From contig JAHCIQ010000002.1 in assembly GCA_026129135.1 (NCBI GenBank), forward strand, positions 620,001-684,000: 64,000 nt of DNA, in the 5' to 3' direction. Below are positions 17,711-25,931 of this stretch, in pieces. Positions within the stretch are counted from its first letter, which is position 1, and each line of letters begins with the position of its first letter. The position numbers were made by a program, and so were the translations under genes. The DNA is from Cyanobacteria bacterium TGS_CYA1 (GTDB lineage: Bacteria > Cyanobacteriota > Vampirovibrionia > Obscuribacterales > Obscuribacteraceae). The notes under the pieces are model-generated. The model searched no databases. It saw only the letters and a list, made by a program, of their open reading frames with translations, and was not told the origin of the DNA.

Positions 17711-19531
17711 ATGACCTCCAGTATTGAATCCATCGAAACAGTCGAACACGACGTAATCGTGGTTGGAGCAGGTGGCGCCGGACTCAGAGCGGCAATCGAA
17801 GTTTCAGCCCAGGGACTTTCAGTAGGACTAGTGTGCAAATCGCTCCTGGGCAAAGCACACACAGTCATGGCTGAAGGCGGAGTCGCAGCAGCTCTGGCTA
17901 ACGTCGATCCAGAAGACGGCTGGCAAACACACTTCCGCGACACCATGAATGGTGGCAAGAAGCTTAATAACTGGCGTATGGCACAACTGCATGCGCAAGA
18001 AGCTCCAGACCGAGTAAAAGAGCTCGAGCGCTGGGGTGCAGTGTTCGACCGCACTAAAGACGGAAAGATTTTGCAACGCGCTTTTGGTGGACATAAATGG
18101 AAGCGCCTGTGTCACGTTGGTGACCGAACCGGACTCGAGATGATCCGCACACTTCAAGACAGAGGAGTGCACCAGGGCATCAAAGTCTATATGGAATGCA
18201 CTATTACTAAACTGCTCAAAGACGGTGACAAAATCGCAGGCGCGCTTGGATATTATCGTGAAGACGGGCGCTTGATTCTGTTCAAAACCAAGGCTGTCGT
18301 TCTTGCTTCAGGCGGTGTTGGCAAGATTTATTCAATTACTTCCAACTCCTGGGAATACACAGCTGACGGTCAGTCGCTAGCTTATGAAGCAGGTGCAGAA
18401 CTTATCGATATGGAATTCGTGCAGTTCCACCCCACAGGTATGGTATGGCCTCCAGGCGTTCGCGGACTACTCGTGACAGAGGGTGTGCGCGGAGAAGGCG
18501 GACTGCTCACCAATAACAAAGGCGAGCGTTTCATGTTCAAATATCTGCCCGAATCTACCAGGCACGAATTTGCTGCCGACGAAAAGGAAGCCAAAGAGTG
18601 GATCGACGCAGCTATTGCTGGACAGAAAACCACCGCTCGCAGACCACCAGAATTGTCTACCAGAGACAACGTTGCTCGCGCCATCTATACCGAAGTCAAG
18701 GAAGGACGCGGTTCGCCGCATGGAGGCGTGTTCCTAGATATTTCGTATCAAGATTCGGATCGTGTACGCAAAAAATTGCCTTCGATGTATCACCAGTTCA
18801 AAGAGCTGGCTGATGTAGACATTACAGCAGGTCCAATGGAAGTTGGTCCTACCTGCCACTACATCATGGGTGGTATCAAGGTGGATGCAGACACTGCTCA
18901 AAGCAAAGTGCCTGGATTATTCGCCGCAGGCGAAGTTGCAGGCGGAATGCATGGAGCAAACAGACTAGGCGGCAACTCGCTTTCTGACCTTGTTGTGTTT
19001 GGTCGCCGCGCCGGACTGGGTGCTTCAGAATATGCCAAAGGCTTGAGCGCAATGCCCAAGTTCAAAGATAGCGATGTTCAGGCTGCAATCGACGAACTCG
19101 ATGCTCCTCTCAATCGCACTGAAGGTCCAAATCCATACGATTTGCACAAAAAAATGAACGAAATCATGAGCGCGCATGTAGGCATTTTCAGAGAAGCTTC
19201 TGAAATGAAAACAGGCGTTGAAAAAGTTCGTGAATTAAAAAAAGAAATCGCTAAAGTACGTGTTGGTGGTGGCAAAAAATACAATCCAGGCTGGCACCTC
19301 TGCCGCGATTTGAAAAACTTGATAGTGGCAGCAGAAGCAGTTGCTATTAGTGCCTTGTCGCGCGAAGAAAGTCGAGGTGCTCACAGCCGTCTCGATTTCC
19401 CAAATCTGGAAGATGAAAAATGGGGTCATGTAAATACCACTTTGAGTAAAGATGGTGACAACATGAAACTAGAGCACAAGCAATTGCCCGAAATGCCTGA
19501 CGACTTGAAAAAACTTTTCGAAAACAAATAG
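17711..19531 (+). CDS. sdhA: Succinate dehydrogenase/fumarate reductase flavoprotein subunit
   Basis: A 606-residue FAD enzyme that oxidises succinate to fumarate or performs the reverse reaction. The dinucleotide fold 'DVIVVGAGGAGLRAAIE' starts at residue 14. His50 in 'KAHTVMAEGG' is the expected covalent FAD site. Substrate-binding 'QFHPTGMVW', 'GGVFLDIS' and 'HYIMGGI', and the FAD-binding 'GANRLGGNSLSDLVVFG', are intact. It lies 28 bases after the membrane subunit and 11 bases before the iron-sulfur gene. Sequence alone does not decide between the SdhA and FrdA directions. Confidence 0.95.
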   Translation: MTSSIESIETVEHDVIVVGAGGAGLRAAIEVSAQGLSVGLVCKSLLGKAHTVMAEGGVAAALANVDPEDGWQTHFRDTMNGGKKLNNWRMAQLHAQEAPDRVKELERWGAVFDRTKDGKILQRAFGGHKWKRLCHVGDRTGLEMIRTLQDRGVHQGIKVYMECTITKLLKDGDKIAGALGYYREDGRLILFKTKAVVLASGGVGKIYSITSNSWEYTADGQSLAYEAGAELIDMEFVQFHPTGMVWPPGVRGLLVTEGVRGEGGLLTNNKGERFMFKYLPESTRHEFAADEKEAKEWIDAAIAGQKTTARRPPELSTRDNVARAIYTEVKEGRGSPHGGVFLDISYQDSDRVRKKLPSMYHQFKELADVDITAGPMEVGPTCHYIMGGIKVDADTAQSKVPGLFAAGEVAGGMHGANRLGGNSLSDLVVFGRRAGLGASEYAKGLSAMPKFKDSDVQAAIDELDAPLNRTEGPNPYDLHKKMNEIMSAHVGIFREASEMKTGVEKVRELKKEIAKVRVGGGKKYNPGWHLCRDLKNLIVAAEAVAISALSREESRGAHSRLDFPNLEDEKWGHVNTTLSKDGDNMKLEHKQLPEMPDDLKKLFENK

Positions 19532-19542
19532 GAGCCATTCTA

Positions 19543-20316
19543 GTGTCTGAACATAAAGCAAAAGAAGCTACCTTGAAAGTCTATCGAGGCGACGGTAAGG
19601 AAGGTAAATTCGAAACATACAAAGTGCCGATGGAAGCTGGCATGGTTGTTCTCGATGCTATTCACTATATTCAAGCCAATTATGCTCCCGAACTTGCTGT
19701 TCGCTGGAATTGCAAAGCTGCAAAATGCGGCTCCTGCAGCGCCGAAGTAAATGGGCACCCAAGTTTGATGTGTAAAACGCGCATGGACCATTTCGAAGAT
19801 GGCGAAGAAATAGTGGTTCAACCAATCAAAACCTTTCCTCTGATTAAAGACCTGGTCACAGACGTGTCCTGGAATTACAGAGTGAATGAAAAAATCAAAC
19901 CATTTACCCCTGATGAATCTGACACCAAAGAATGGGTCATTTATCAAGAAGACATCGAGCGCGTACAAGAATTCAGAAAATGTATCGAATGCTTTTTGTG
20001 CCAGAACGTCTGTCACGTTCTTCGCGACCACGAGAAAAAAGACGGCAACGAACAATTTATGGGTCCACGCTTTTTAGTTCGTGCAGCAGGGCTTGAAATG
20101 CACCCTAAAGATACTGCAGATAGACTCGAATACTTGAAAGAAGAAGGTCACATAGGCTATTGCAACATCACCAAATGCTGTACCGAAGTGTGTCCCGAAG
20201 AAATCCACATCACAGACAACGCTATCATTCCACTCAAAGAACGTGTAGTAGACGAGTATTACGACCCACTGGGCAAAATGATCAAAGGCATTTTTGGTGG
20301 CGGCAAAAAGAAATAA
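19543..20316 (+). CDS. sdhB: Succinate dehydrogenase/fumarate reductase iron-sulfur subunit
   Basis: A 257-residue electron-transfer subunit. The plant-type [2Fe-2S] ligands are Cys57, Cys62, Cys65 and Cys77 ('WNCKAAKCGSCSAEV'). The C-terminal half has Cys147/150/153/157 ('CIECFLCQNVC') and Cys207, Cys212 or Cys213, and Cys217 ('CCTEVCPEEI') for the [4Fe-4S] and [3Fe-4S] clusters. The start is GTG 19543, with AGGAG about 8 bases upstream overlapping the sdhA stop region. Its stop codon directly touches the stop of the convergent gene at 20317. Confidence 0.95.
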   Translation: MSEHKAKEATLKVYRGDGKEGKFETYKVPMEAGMVVLDAIHYIQANYAPELAVRWNCKAAKCGSCSAEVNGHPSLMCKTRMDHFEDGEEIVVQPIKTFPLIKDLVTDVSWNYRVNEKIKPFTPDESDTKEWVIYQEDIERVQEFRKCIECFLCQNVCHVLRDHEKKDGNEQFMGPRFLVRAAGLEMHPKDTADRLEYLKEEGHIGYCNITKCCTEVCPEEIHITDNAIIPLKERVVDEYYDPLGKMIKGIFGGGKKK

Positions 20317-20883
20317 TTAGTAGCCGCCTTTTGGAAGCTTGATACCAATCATGATTAAAAAGGCGATTGCGCCTGTGATTCCGCATGACCACTGATAGAC
20401 GAATTTTTCCACTGGATTTTTCTCTAGAGTCAAAGTGCCAACACCACGCAAGGTGTCGCGCTCCCAATAACCAGAAAGTAAGTAACGTCCAGGGGTCATA
20501 ACTTTGAATTCGGCAACGGAATAGAAATTTACGCCTGATAAATCTCTGAATGGAAAAACGCGTGTGGCGTGCATATTGGGATCAAGTGGTTCCAGATGAA
20601 CTCGCAAAGATGCTCTATATCTGCCAGACTTGATGTCCCAACCAAAAGGATCGACAACGTTTCCTTTGAAAAAAACCACATAATTGCCAGGTTCTGCAAT
20701 ATCGACTACATGGACCCCGTTTGCAAAAACGGTGATAGGCGGGTCTTTGGAAAGGATGAAAATGCCATAAACGCAGGAAAGAAAAATAACTGCCGCAAAC
20801 AAACGCTTAAAAACCGACTGGCCCGACATGCGGGGTTTAGTTTCTTTAGAGCTTGGCTCTTTAGTGGCTACGGCTTCAGACAT
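20317..20883 (-). CDS. Hypothetical membrane protein
   Basis: A 188-residue protein of unknown function. It has a charged N-terminus, a membrane segment at about 28-45 ('LFAAVIFLSCVYGIFIL'), an extracytoplasmic region of ~110 residues rich in beta-strand pattern ('GNYVVFFKGNVVDPFGW'), and a second membrane segment at about 163-181. The domain between the helices looks like a beta-sandwich but matches no family I know. It is divergent from the acyltransferase gene with 36 bases between starts. Confidence 0.7.
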   Translation of the reverse strand: MSEAVATKEPSSKETKPRMSGQSVFKRLFAAVIFLSCVYGIFILSKDPPITVFANGVHVVDIAEPGNYVVFFKGNVVDPFGWDIKSGRYRASLRVHLEPLDPNMHATRVFPFRDLSGVNFYSVAEFKVMTPGRYLLSGYWERDTLRGVGTLTLEKNPVEKFVYQWSCGITGAIAFLIMIGIKLPKGGY

Positions 20884-20894
20884 GGTAATTCATA

Positions 20895-20913
20895 TACCCG
20901 GGTACTTTAGAAT
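20895..20913 (+). promoter_or_regulatory. Palindrome and TAGAAT box in a divergent promoter
   Basis: A perfect 10-base palindrome TACCCGGGTA (20895-20904) is followed by TAGAAT (20908-20913), 6 bases before the acyltransferase ATG. The palindrome could be an operator half or full site serving both divergent genes, and the TAGAAT box could drive a leaderless mRNA. Both readings are inference. Confidence 0.35.
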
Positions 20914-20919
20914 TATCCC

Positions 20920-22527
20920 ATGGCGAAACTCGATTCACTAACATCTCTGCGCTTTTTTGCCGCTCTCTGGGTAGTCTTGTTTCATTCACGCGACCAGTTC
21001 AATTGTTTGTGGGACCTGTCACGCAACATAGTCTTTTCACAAGCAGTTACATTTTTCTTTGTACTTTCAGGATTCATCCTGGCTTACGTTTATCCAGATC
21101 TTTCAACCAGGCAAGAAAAAGGGTCCTACTATCTCAAACGCATAGGTCGAATCTGGCCTTTGCATGTTCTATGCCTTCTAACAGTCGTACTCTGTCTTCC
21201 ACCTGGTATTCAGCTTGAGCCTGGCAGTTCGCAAAACCCTTATCCACTGCTCTTTTTCACTAACCTGTTTTTGATCCAATCCTGGATATTAAGCGAGCAC
21301 TTTTATTTTTCGTTCAATCCACCCGCCTGGTCTTTATCCAACGAACTTTTCTTTTATGTGATTTTGCCGTTGATACTTGTGCCACTGAACAAAAAAGTGA
21401 TTTCAATTCAAATAATTCCTCTTCTGGTTTGTTTATTGATTGTTCTTTCTCTTTGTAATTTTGCAAACGCGTTGAATTTGCCCCTCAGGGCAAGCGATAT
21501 GGTGAGTCTGCAATCGCTTCTTGGTGTAAACCCGATAGTTCGAACTTTCGATTTTTGTCTTGGTGTTAGTGTTGGTTTTCTTTTTTCAAAATGCAAGGAC
21601 AAAATCCAAGAAAGCCTGAATTCAACCAGTGCCACTCTGCTTGAGCTGACCACTTTACTGGTTGTTCTCCTGGCTATTTTGAACACATCTGCAATAACTG
21701 ACGCAACAAAAAAGATCTGGTTTATTGCAAATGCAGGATCTTACTGGCTCAGAGAATCGGGTTTGGTGATAGTCCCATTTGCCCTGCTGATATTCATTCT
21801 AGCTCTGGAGCGCGGATTATTATCTAAACTCTTAAGCGCACCATATTTAGTGATACTGGGAGAAATCAGTTTTGCCATTTATCTCTGGCATTTTCCATTA
21901 ATCAAAGCATTTTATGCATATATCCCGCATGAGCGCTCGCTTCGGGCATTTTTCTTATATCTAGTAATCTTATTCAGCTTGAGTTATTTGACTTACAAGC
22001 TATGGGAAAGCCCGCTTCGAAACATTTTTTCCCAGACTGCAAACAAAGAAAAAATCGAACTAAAATTTCCAAAATTTGACAAAAGTATCGCAGTATCTCT
22101 TGTATTGCTTGGACTTTGCACGTTTTTTGTCAAAGAACCAATTCAGAGCTTGAGCATCGGTCAAATCACAGAGCTGAAAAATCAAAAGAACTTTACTACT
22201 TCTGACAAAGTCTTTAGCGACACTCTCAAACTGAATGGATACACTCGTTCAAATACACCTTTTGGAAAACGCATGAATACTATCTGGACTGACTTAGATA
22301 AATCAACCTTCGACAAGGATTTGCTGGTCTTAGTATTCAACGACAAAAATGAACTGTTCCATCAACAACAATTGAAATTGTGCTGCCCGGACAAAAAAGA
22401 AGCTTCCAACATCAAAAGTCAAAGCTGGGTTTTATCAATAGAATTACCAGAGCGCGCCTATAGTGAAGCCACTAAGATGACTCTGCGGACCAATATGGGC
22501 GAAGAATCTTTTACTCTTGAGCACTAG
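20920..22527 (+). CDS. Membrane acyltransferase, family 3 (OafA/YrhL-like)
   Basis: A 535-residue membrane enzyme. The N-terminal motif 'SLRFFAALWVVLFHSRDQF' with the conserved His, and 'KRIGRIWPLHV', are hallmarks of acyltransferase family 3, which moves acetyl or other acyl groups onto sugars of lipopolysaccharide, exopolysaccharide or peptidoglycan. About ten membrane segments follow to residue ~370, ending with 'LWHFPLIKAFY' and a short basic loop. An extra ~160-residue C-terminal soluble domain has no acyltransferase motif. The end overlaps the convergent zinc-ribbon gene by 17 bases. Confidence 0.9.
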   Translation: MAKLDSLTSLRFFAALWVVLFHSRDQFNCLWDLSRNIVFSQAVTFFFVLSGFILAYVYPDLSTRQEKGSYYLKRIGRIWPLHVLCLLTVVLCLPPGIQLEPGSSQNPYPLLFFTNLFLIQSWILSEHFYFSFNPPAWSLSNELFFYVILPLILVPLNKKVISIQIIPLLVCLLIVLSLCNFANALNLPLRASDMVSLQSLLGVNPIVRTFDFCLGVSVGFLFSKCKDKIQESLNSTSATLLELTTLLVVLLAILNTSAITDATKKIWFIANAGSYWLRESGLVIVPFALLIFILALERGLLSKLLSAPYLVILGEISFAIYLWHFPLIKAFYAYIPHERSLRAFFLYLVILFSLSYLTYKLWESPLRNIFSQTANKEKIELKFPKFDKSIAVSLVLLGLCTFFVKEPIQSLSIGQITELKNQKNFTTSDKVFSDTLKLNGYTRSNTPFGKRMNTIWTDLDKSTFDKDLLVLVFNDKNELFHQQQLKLCCPDKKEASNIKSQSWVLSIELPERAYSEATKMTLRTNMGEESFTLEH

Positions 22528-23131
22528 GTGCAGCAGATTCGCCTGATTGCGAACTTGTTGCAGGCATCGAGACGTTTCTGGTCCAGGTGGCGTTTTTCTT
22601 CGTGTCTTTGACCACCATCGAAAGCACCTGTGCTTTGTACATCAGGTCTTTAATTGGGTCCATGATTTTAAAGCGCAATTGCGGGTCTTGAAGTTCGGTC
22701 TCGACTGTAATCTCGACTGGACCATTGAAATTAATGTCAGCCGGTCCGCCGCCGCCTCCATGCTGAGTCCAGGTCACAGTGCCTTTGGCACCTATTGAAG
22801 CCAGACTTTCGTTAATCTTGGATGCGACCATTTTGCGGGCTTGCATGGGTGTAATCTTTTCAAGTGGATCCACTTCTGCCGGACCGCGACGCATTACCTG
22901 CCCCACCCAGCTCGATTGAGCAAGGAAAAAGACCAGGATGCCGCCAATTACGATTATGACAAGCACTGGCATGTAATTTGGTCCTTTCGCCTTTTGCTGT
23001 CCGGCAAATAGCGAACTGCCACGCTTAGAACCCCCGCCCTCTGAGATTCTGACCTTTTGCTTGGTGCCACATGAGGGGCAGACTTCCTCAAATCCGTGTA
23101 ATGGAACCCGACAGGCAGGACAATCGTACAT
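22511..23131 (-). CDS. Zinc-ribbon membrane protein of unknown function
   Basis: A 206-residue protein from ATG 23131, chosen because GAGG lies 5 bases upstream; the ORF extends 8 codons further without such a site. The N-terminal 'MYDCPACRVPL...CPSCGTKQ' is a two-CxxC zinc ribbon. A single membrane helix follows at about 60-78 ('MPVLVIIVIGGILVFFLAQ'). The C-terminal ~120 residues are extracytoplasmic with a Gly-rich 'HGGGGGPADINF' stretch and no known fold. The layout is common among bacterial proteins of unassigned envelope role. Confidence 0.75.
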   Translation of the reverse strand: MYDCPACRVPLHGFEEVCPSCGTKQKVRISEGGGSKRGSSLFAGQQKAKGPNYMPVLVIIVIGGILVFFLAQSSWVGQVMRRGPAEVDPLEKITPMQARKMVASKINESLASIGAKGTVTWTQHGGGGGPADINFNGPVEITVETELQDPQLRFKIMDPIKDLMYKAQVLSMVVKDTKKNATWTRNVSMPATSSQSGESAAPSAQE

Positions 23132-23275
23132 ATAGACCTCGACTAGACAAGACAAGTCTACTCTATCAGATAGATAAAACCTTCAACAAAGTTTTCAATA
23201 TCCTGACCTGGCTACCGGTTTGGCTTATGATAGAAAATCCGAAAGTTGGGCCGCGCATTTATTGGAAGCAAAATC

Positions 23276-25030
23276 ATGGTGAAAGAAAAGCTAGAAGGAA
23301 AAATCAAGAAAGCCTATCAAATGGCAGTGGACGAAGGCACCTTCAAAGCAGAGCGCGATTGTCCCGAGGTGATTTTTATCGAAAAGCCCAAGATGGAGTC
23401 GCACGGCGACTTTGCCTGCGGCGTCTCACTCAAACTGGCTCGCCATTTGAAGCTGGCTCCAATGAAAATTGCCGAAACGCTCAAAGACTATATTGAAAAA
23501 GTTGGCACCAATGGTAGTGGCTCCATGAAAGTAGAAGCAGCTCAACCAGGATTTCTCAATTTCCAGCTAGACAAGTCCTTTTTATCCAATATCATTCATC
23601 AGATCGCCAGCGCCGGCAGTAATTTTGGTCAGGGCAAACCAAACGGCAAAAAAATACTTATAGAATACGTTTCAGCAAATCCCACAGGTGGTCTGCACAT
23701 CGGTCATGGCAGAAACGCTATTCTGGGCTCGAGCCTCGCTAATCTGCTTTCATTTGCTGGCTGGCAGGTCGAACAGGAATTCTATATAAACGACTGCGGT
23801 GAGCAAATAAATAAGCTGGCTAAGAGTGCTTATGCCTGTTATCAGCGAAAGCTTGGCCAAAGCGTAGATTATCCAGAAGACGGGTATCCGGAAGACTCGC
23901 TTTCGCCTCTAGTCGATAAAGCTATGAGCGAATTCGACAAATCGAAGCTTTCAACACCCGAAGAACTTGGAGACATAGTAAAAGAATATTTTCGAGCCGA
24001 CCAGGAAAAATTGCTTTTAAGCCTTGGAGTCAAATTTGATTCGTGGTTTTCTGAAACGAGTCTGCACAAAGATGGCAAAGTAGAAGAAGCCCTTCGTCAA
24101 ATGTCCATACTCGATTTTACTTACGATTCTGAAGGCGCTTACTGGCTCAAAGCCAAAGAACTCGGAGACGAGCGCGACAGAGTACTCAAAAAGTCTAGCG
24201 GAGCAACCACTTATCTGGCCAATGACGCGGCTTATCACTTAAATAAGTACAAGCGTGGTTATGACCTCATGGTCAATATTTGGGGAGCAGACCACCACGG
24301 TCAGGTTCCCGGGCTTAAAGCAGTCGTGAAAGCGCTTGGTGAAGATCCCGCCAAACTCGATATTTTGCTTACCCAGATAGTCAATCTCAATCGCGATGGC
24401 AAACCAGTCAAAATGTCGAAGCGTGCCGGTACAGTGGTAATGCTCGACGAAGTTCTAGAAGAAGTAGGAGCTGACGCAGTCAGATATTATCTGGCTGAAT
24501 CCAACCCAAATAATCCCATAAACTTCGACCTGGAGTTAGCTAAAAAAACGAGCAAAGATAATCCAGCGTTTTATATTCAATATGCTCATGCTCGCTGCTG
24601 TTCGATTCTGAGAAGAGCCTGTGAAGAATATCTCGATTCTGAATCTGGCAAGATGAATCCGCCCAGAGTCAGCCTTGAGCAAATGCGTGAAATCGAAGAA
24701 GCTTACGGTAAAGATGAACATTTATTCGATTCTACTTTCGATCACGAATCTGATAATCCAGAAGCTTTCGCTGCCCAAAAGAAACTGGTATTGCGCCTTG
24801 CCTGTCTTCCTGACGAAGTTGAAGAAGCCGCTCGGGTCATGCAGCCGGGACGAATTGCTCGCTATTCATATGAGATAGCCTGCGATTTACAGCGTTTCTA
24901 CGAGGTTTCGCGCGTTTTGTCTGAGGATTTATCAGTAACAAGATCAAGACTCGGGCTGATAATGGCTACCAGGCAAGTATTGGCTAATACCCTCAAAATA
25001 ATAGGTGTTTCGGCTCCAGAGCGCATGTAA
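23276..25030 (+). CDS. argS: Arginyl-tRNA synthetase
   Basis: A 584-residue class Ia synthetase that charges tRNA-Arg. It has the N-terminal tRNA D-loop-binding domain (1-100), the 'HIGH' motif at 141-144 ('TGGLHIGHGRNA'), a 'KMSK' loop near residue 380 ('KPVKMSKRAGTVV'), and the C-terminal DALR anticodon-binding domain ending in the characteristic '-PERM'. The start is ATG 23276, with GGAAG ~7 bases upstream; the 10 codons before it lack a ribosome site. KMSK is retained here although many ArgS enzymes lack it. Confidence 0.97.
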   Translation: MVKEKLEGKIKKAYQMAVDEGTFKAERDCPEVIFIEKPKMESHGDFACGVSLKLARHLKLAPMKIAETLKDYIEKVGTNGSGSMKVEAAQPGFLNFQLDKSFLSNIIHQIASAGSNFGQGKPNGKKILIEYVSANPTGGLHIGHGRNAILGSSLANLLSFAGWQVEQEFYINDCGEQINKLAKSAYACYQRKLGQSVDYPEDGYPEDSLSPLVDKAMSEFDKSKLSTPEELGDIVKEYFRADQEKLLLSLGVKFDSWFSETSLHKDGKVEEALRQMSILDFTYDSEGAYWLKAKELGDERDRVLKKSSGATTYLANDAAYHLNKYKRGYDLMVNIWGADHHGQVPGLKAVVKALGEDPAKLDILLTQIVNLNRDGKPVKMSKRAGTVVMLDEVLEEVGADAVRYYLAESNPNNPINFDLELAKKTSKDNPAFYIQYAHARCCSILRRACEEYLDSESGKMNPPRVSLEQMREIEEAYGKDEHLFDSTFDHESDNPEAFAAQKKLVLRLACLPDEVEEAARVMQPGRIARYSYEIACDLQRFYEVSRVLSEDLSVTRSRLGLIMATRQVLANTLKIIGVSAPERM

Positions 25031-25116
25031 GCTGCGGCTGAAAATAAATAGGTTCGCGAAGCAACTTCCGCATTTCTTCAGTCGATGCTAGGCTAGAACA
25101 AGAAGAACATGTGGAA

Positions 25117-25134
25117 TGGGAATGTTAGTTCCCA
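25117..25134 (+). repeat. Small hairpin in the leader of the WYL-domain gene
   Basis: TGGGAA/TTCCCA (25117-25122 and 25129-25134, 6-base loop) in the 152-base gap after argS. There is no T-tract, so it is not a clear terminator; it may be part of the 5' leader. Confidence 0.3.
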
Positions 25135-25182
25135 GACGAACCAGCACCATAAATTCTGCACAAGAATTCCAGAAGGGAAAAC

Positions 25183-25911
25183 ATGCCAGAAGAAAAGCCG
25201 CTAAAACTGACACAAGAAGAGATTCTTCTGCTTCTAACGAGCGCTAAGCTCTTCGACAAACTGGTTGCCGGAGTGACAATTCGCTGTCAGCAAAAAGACG
25301 AACTCGTAAGCAATATCATAAGTAAGCTTTCCGAGCTGGTTTATCCTTCTATAGAAACGATGTCTGATGAATTTGCCGATGCAATTATAGACTCGATGCT
25401 TGGCTGTGAAGATCTGGACGAAAAAGAATTAGAAGAGCTCGAACAGGCTTTACTAGAAGCAGAGACAGACGAGTTTTTCGGCTACGACTTCTTCAAGCAA
25501 CAAAATCCCAAAACGCCCCAGCAGCAGTCAACCACGACTTTTCAAATCAAGCAAAATTCAAGCGATCACAGCAAACTCGAGGAAACTCTTAGAGAAGCAA
25601 GCTTTGTTTATCCTATGTATTCGGTAGACGACAAATTGCCTGTGCTCGAAAAATCATTGTTGCGTCATTTGAGCCTTGAGGCGCAATATTACAGCGTGAG
25701 CCGTGAAACGGTAGATAAAATTACAATAGATCCACTCGTACTGTTGCAAGAAAATGGTATCTGGTTGCTCGTCGCTTACTGTCACCAGAAGCGCGATATC
25801 CTTCTTTTCAGAGTGGACAGAGTAAAAGATTTGCACGAGACCAACCGTGAATTTAAAACAGCACAAAAGGTCGATGACCTCCGCTGCAAGGTTCTAGCTT
25901 CTTACAGCTGA
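25183..25911 (+). CDS. WYL-domain protein without a visible DNA-binding domain
   Basis: A 242-residue cytoplasmic protein. Residues ~1-100 are helical and acidic, with no convincing helix-turn-helix. Residues ~100-135 are a Gln/Ser-rich linker. Residues ~150-230 look like a WYL domain: 'ITIDPLVLLQENGIWLLVAY' followed by 'ILLFRVDRVKDLHETNREF'. WYL domains bind nucleic acids or nucleotides and often regulate defence and DNA-repair genes, usually fused to an HTH. Here the second residue of the W-Y-L triad is Leu. AGAAGGG precedes the ATG. It converges on the kinase-like gene, 20 bases away. Confidence 0.75.
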   Translation: MPEEKPLKLTQEEILLLLTSAKLFDKLVAGVTIRCQQKDELVSNIISKLSELVYPSIETMSDEFADAIIDSMLGCEDLDEKELEELEQALLEAETDEFFGYDFFKQQNPKTPQQQSTTTFQIKQNSSDHSKLEETLREASFVYPMYSVDDKLPVLEKSLLRHLSLEAQYYSVSRETVDKITIDPLVLLQENGIWLLVAYCHQKRDILLFRVDRVKDLHETNREFKTAQKVDDLRCKVLASYS

Positions 25912-25931
25912 TTAGAATTAGGGCTTGGACT

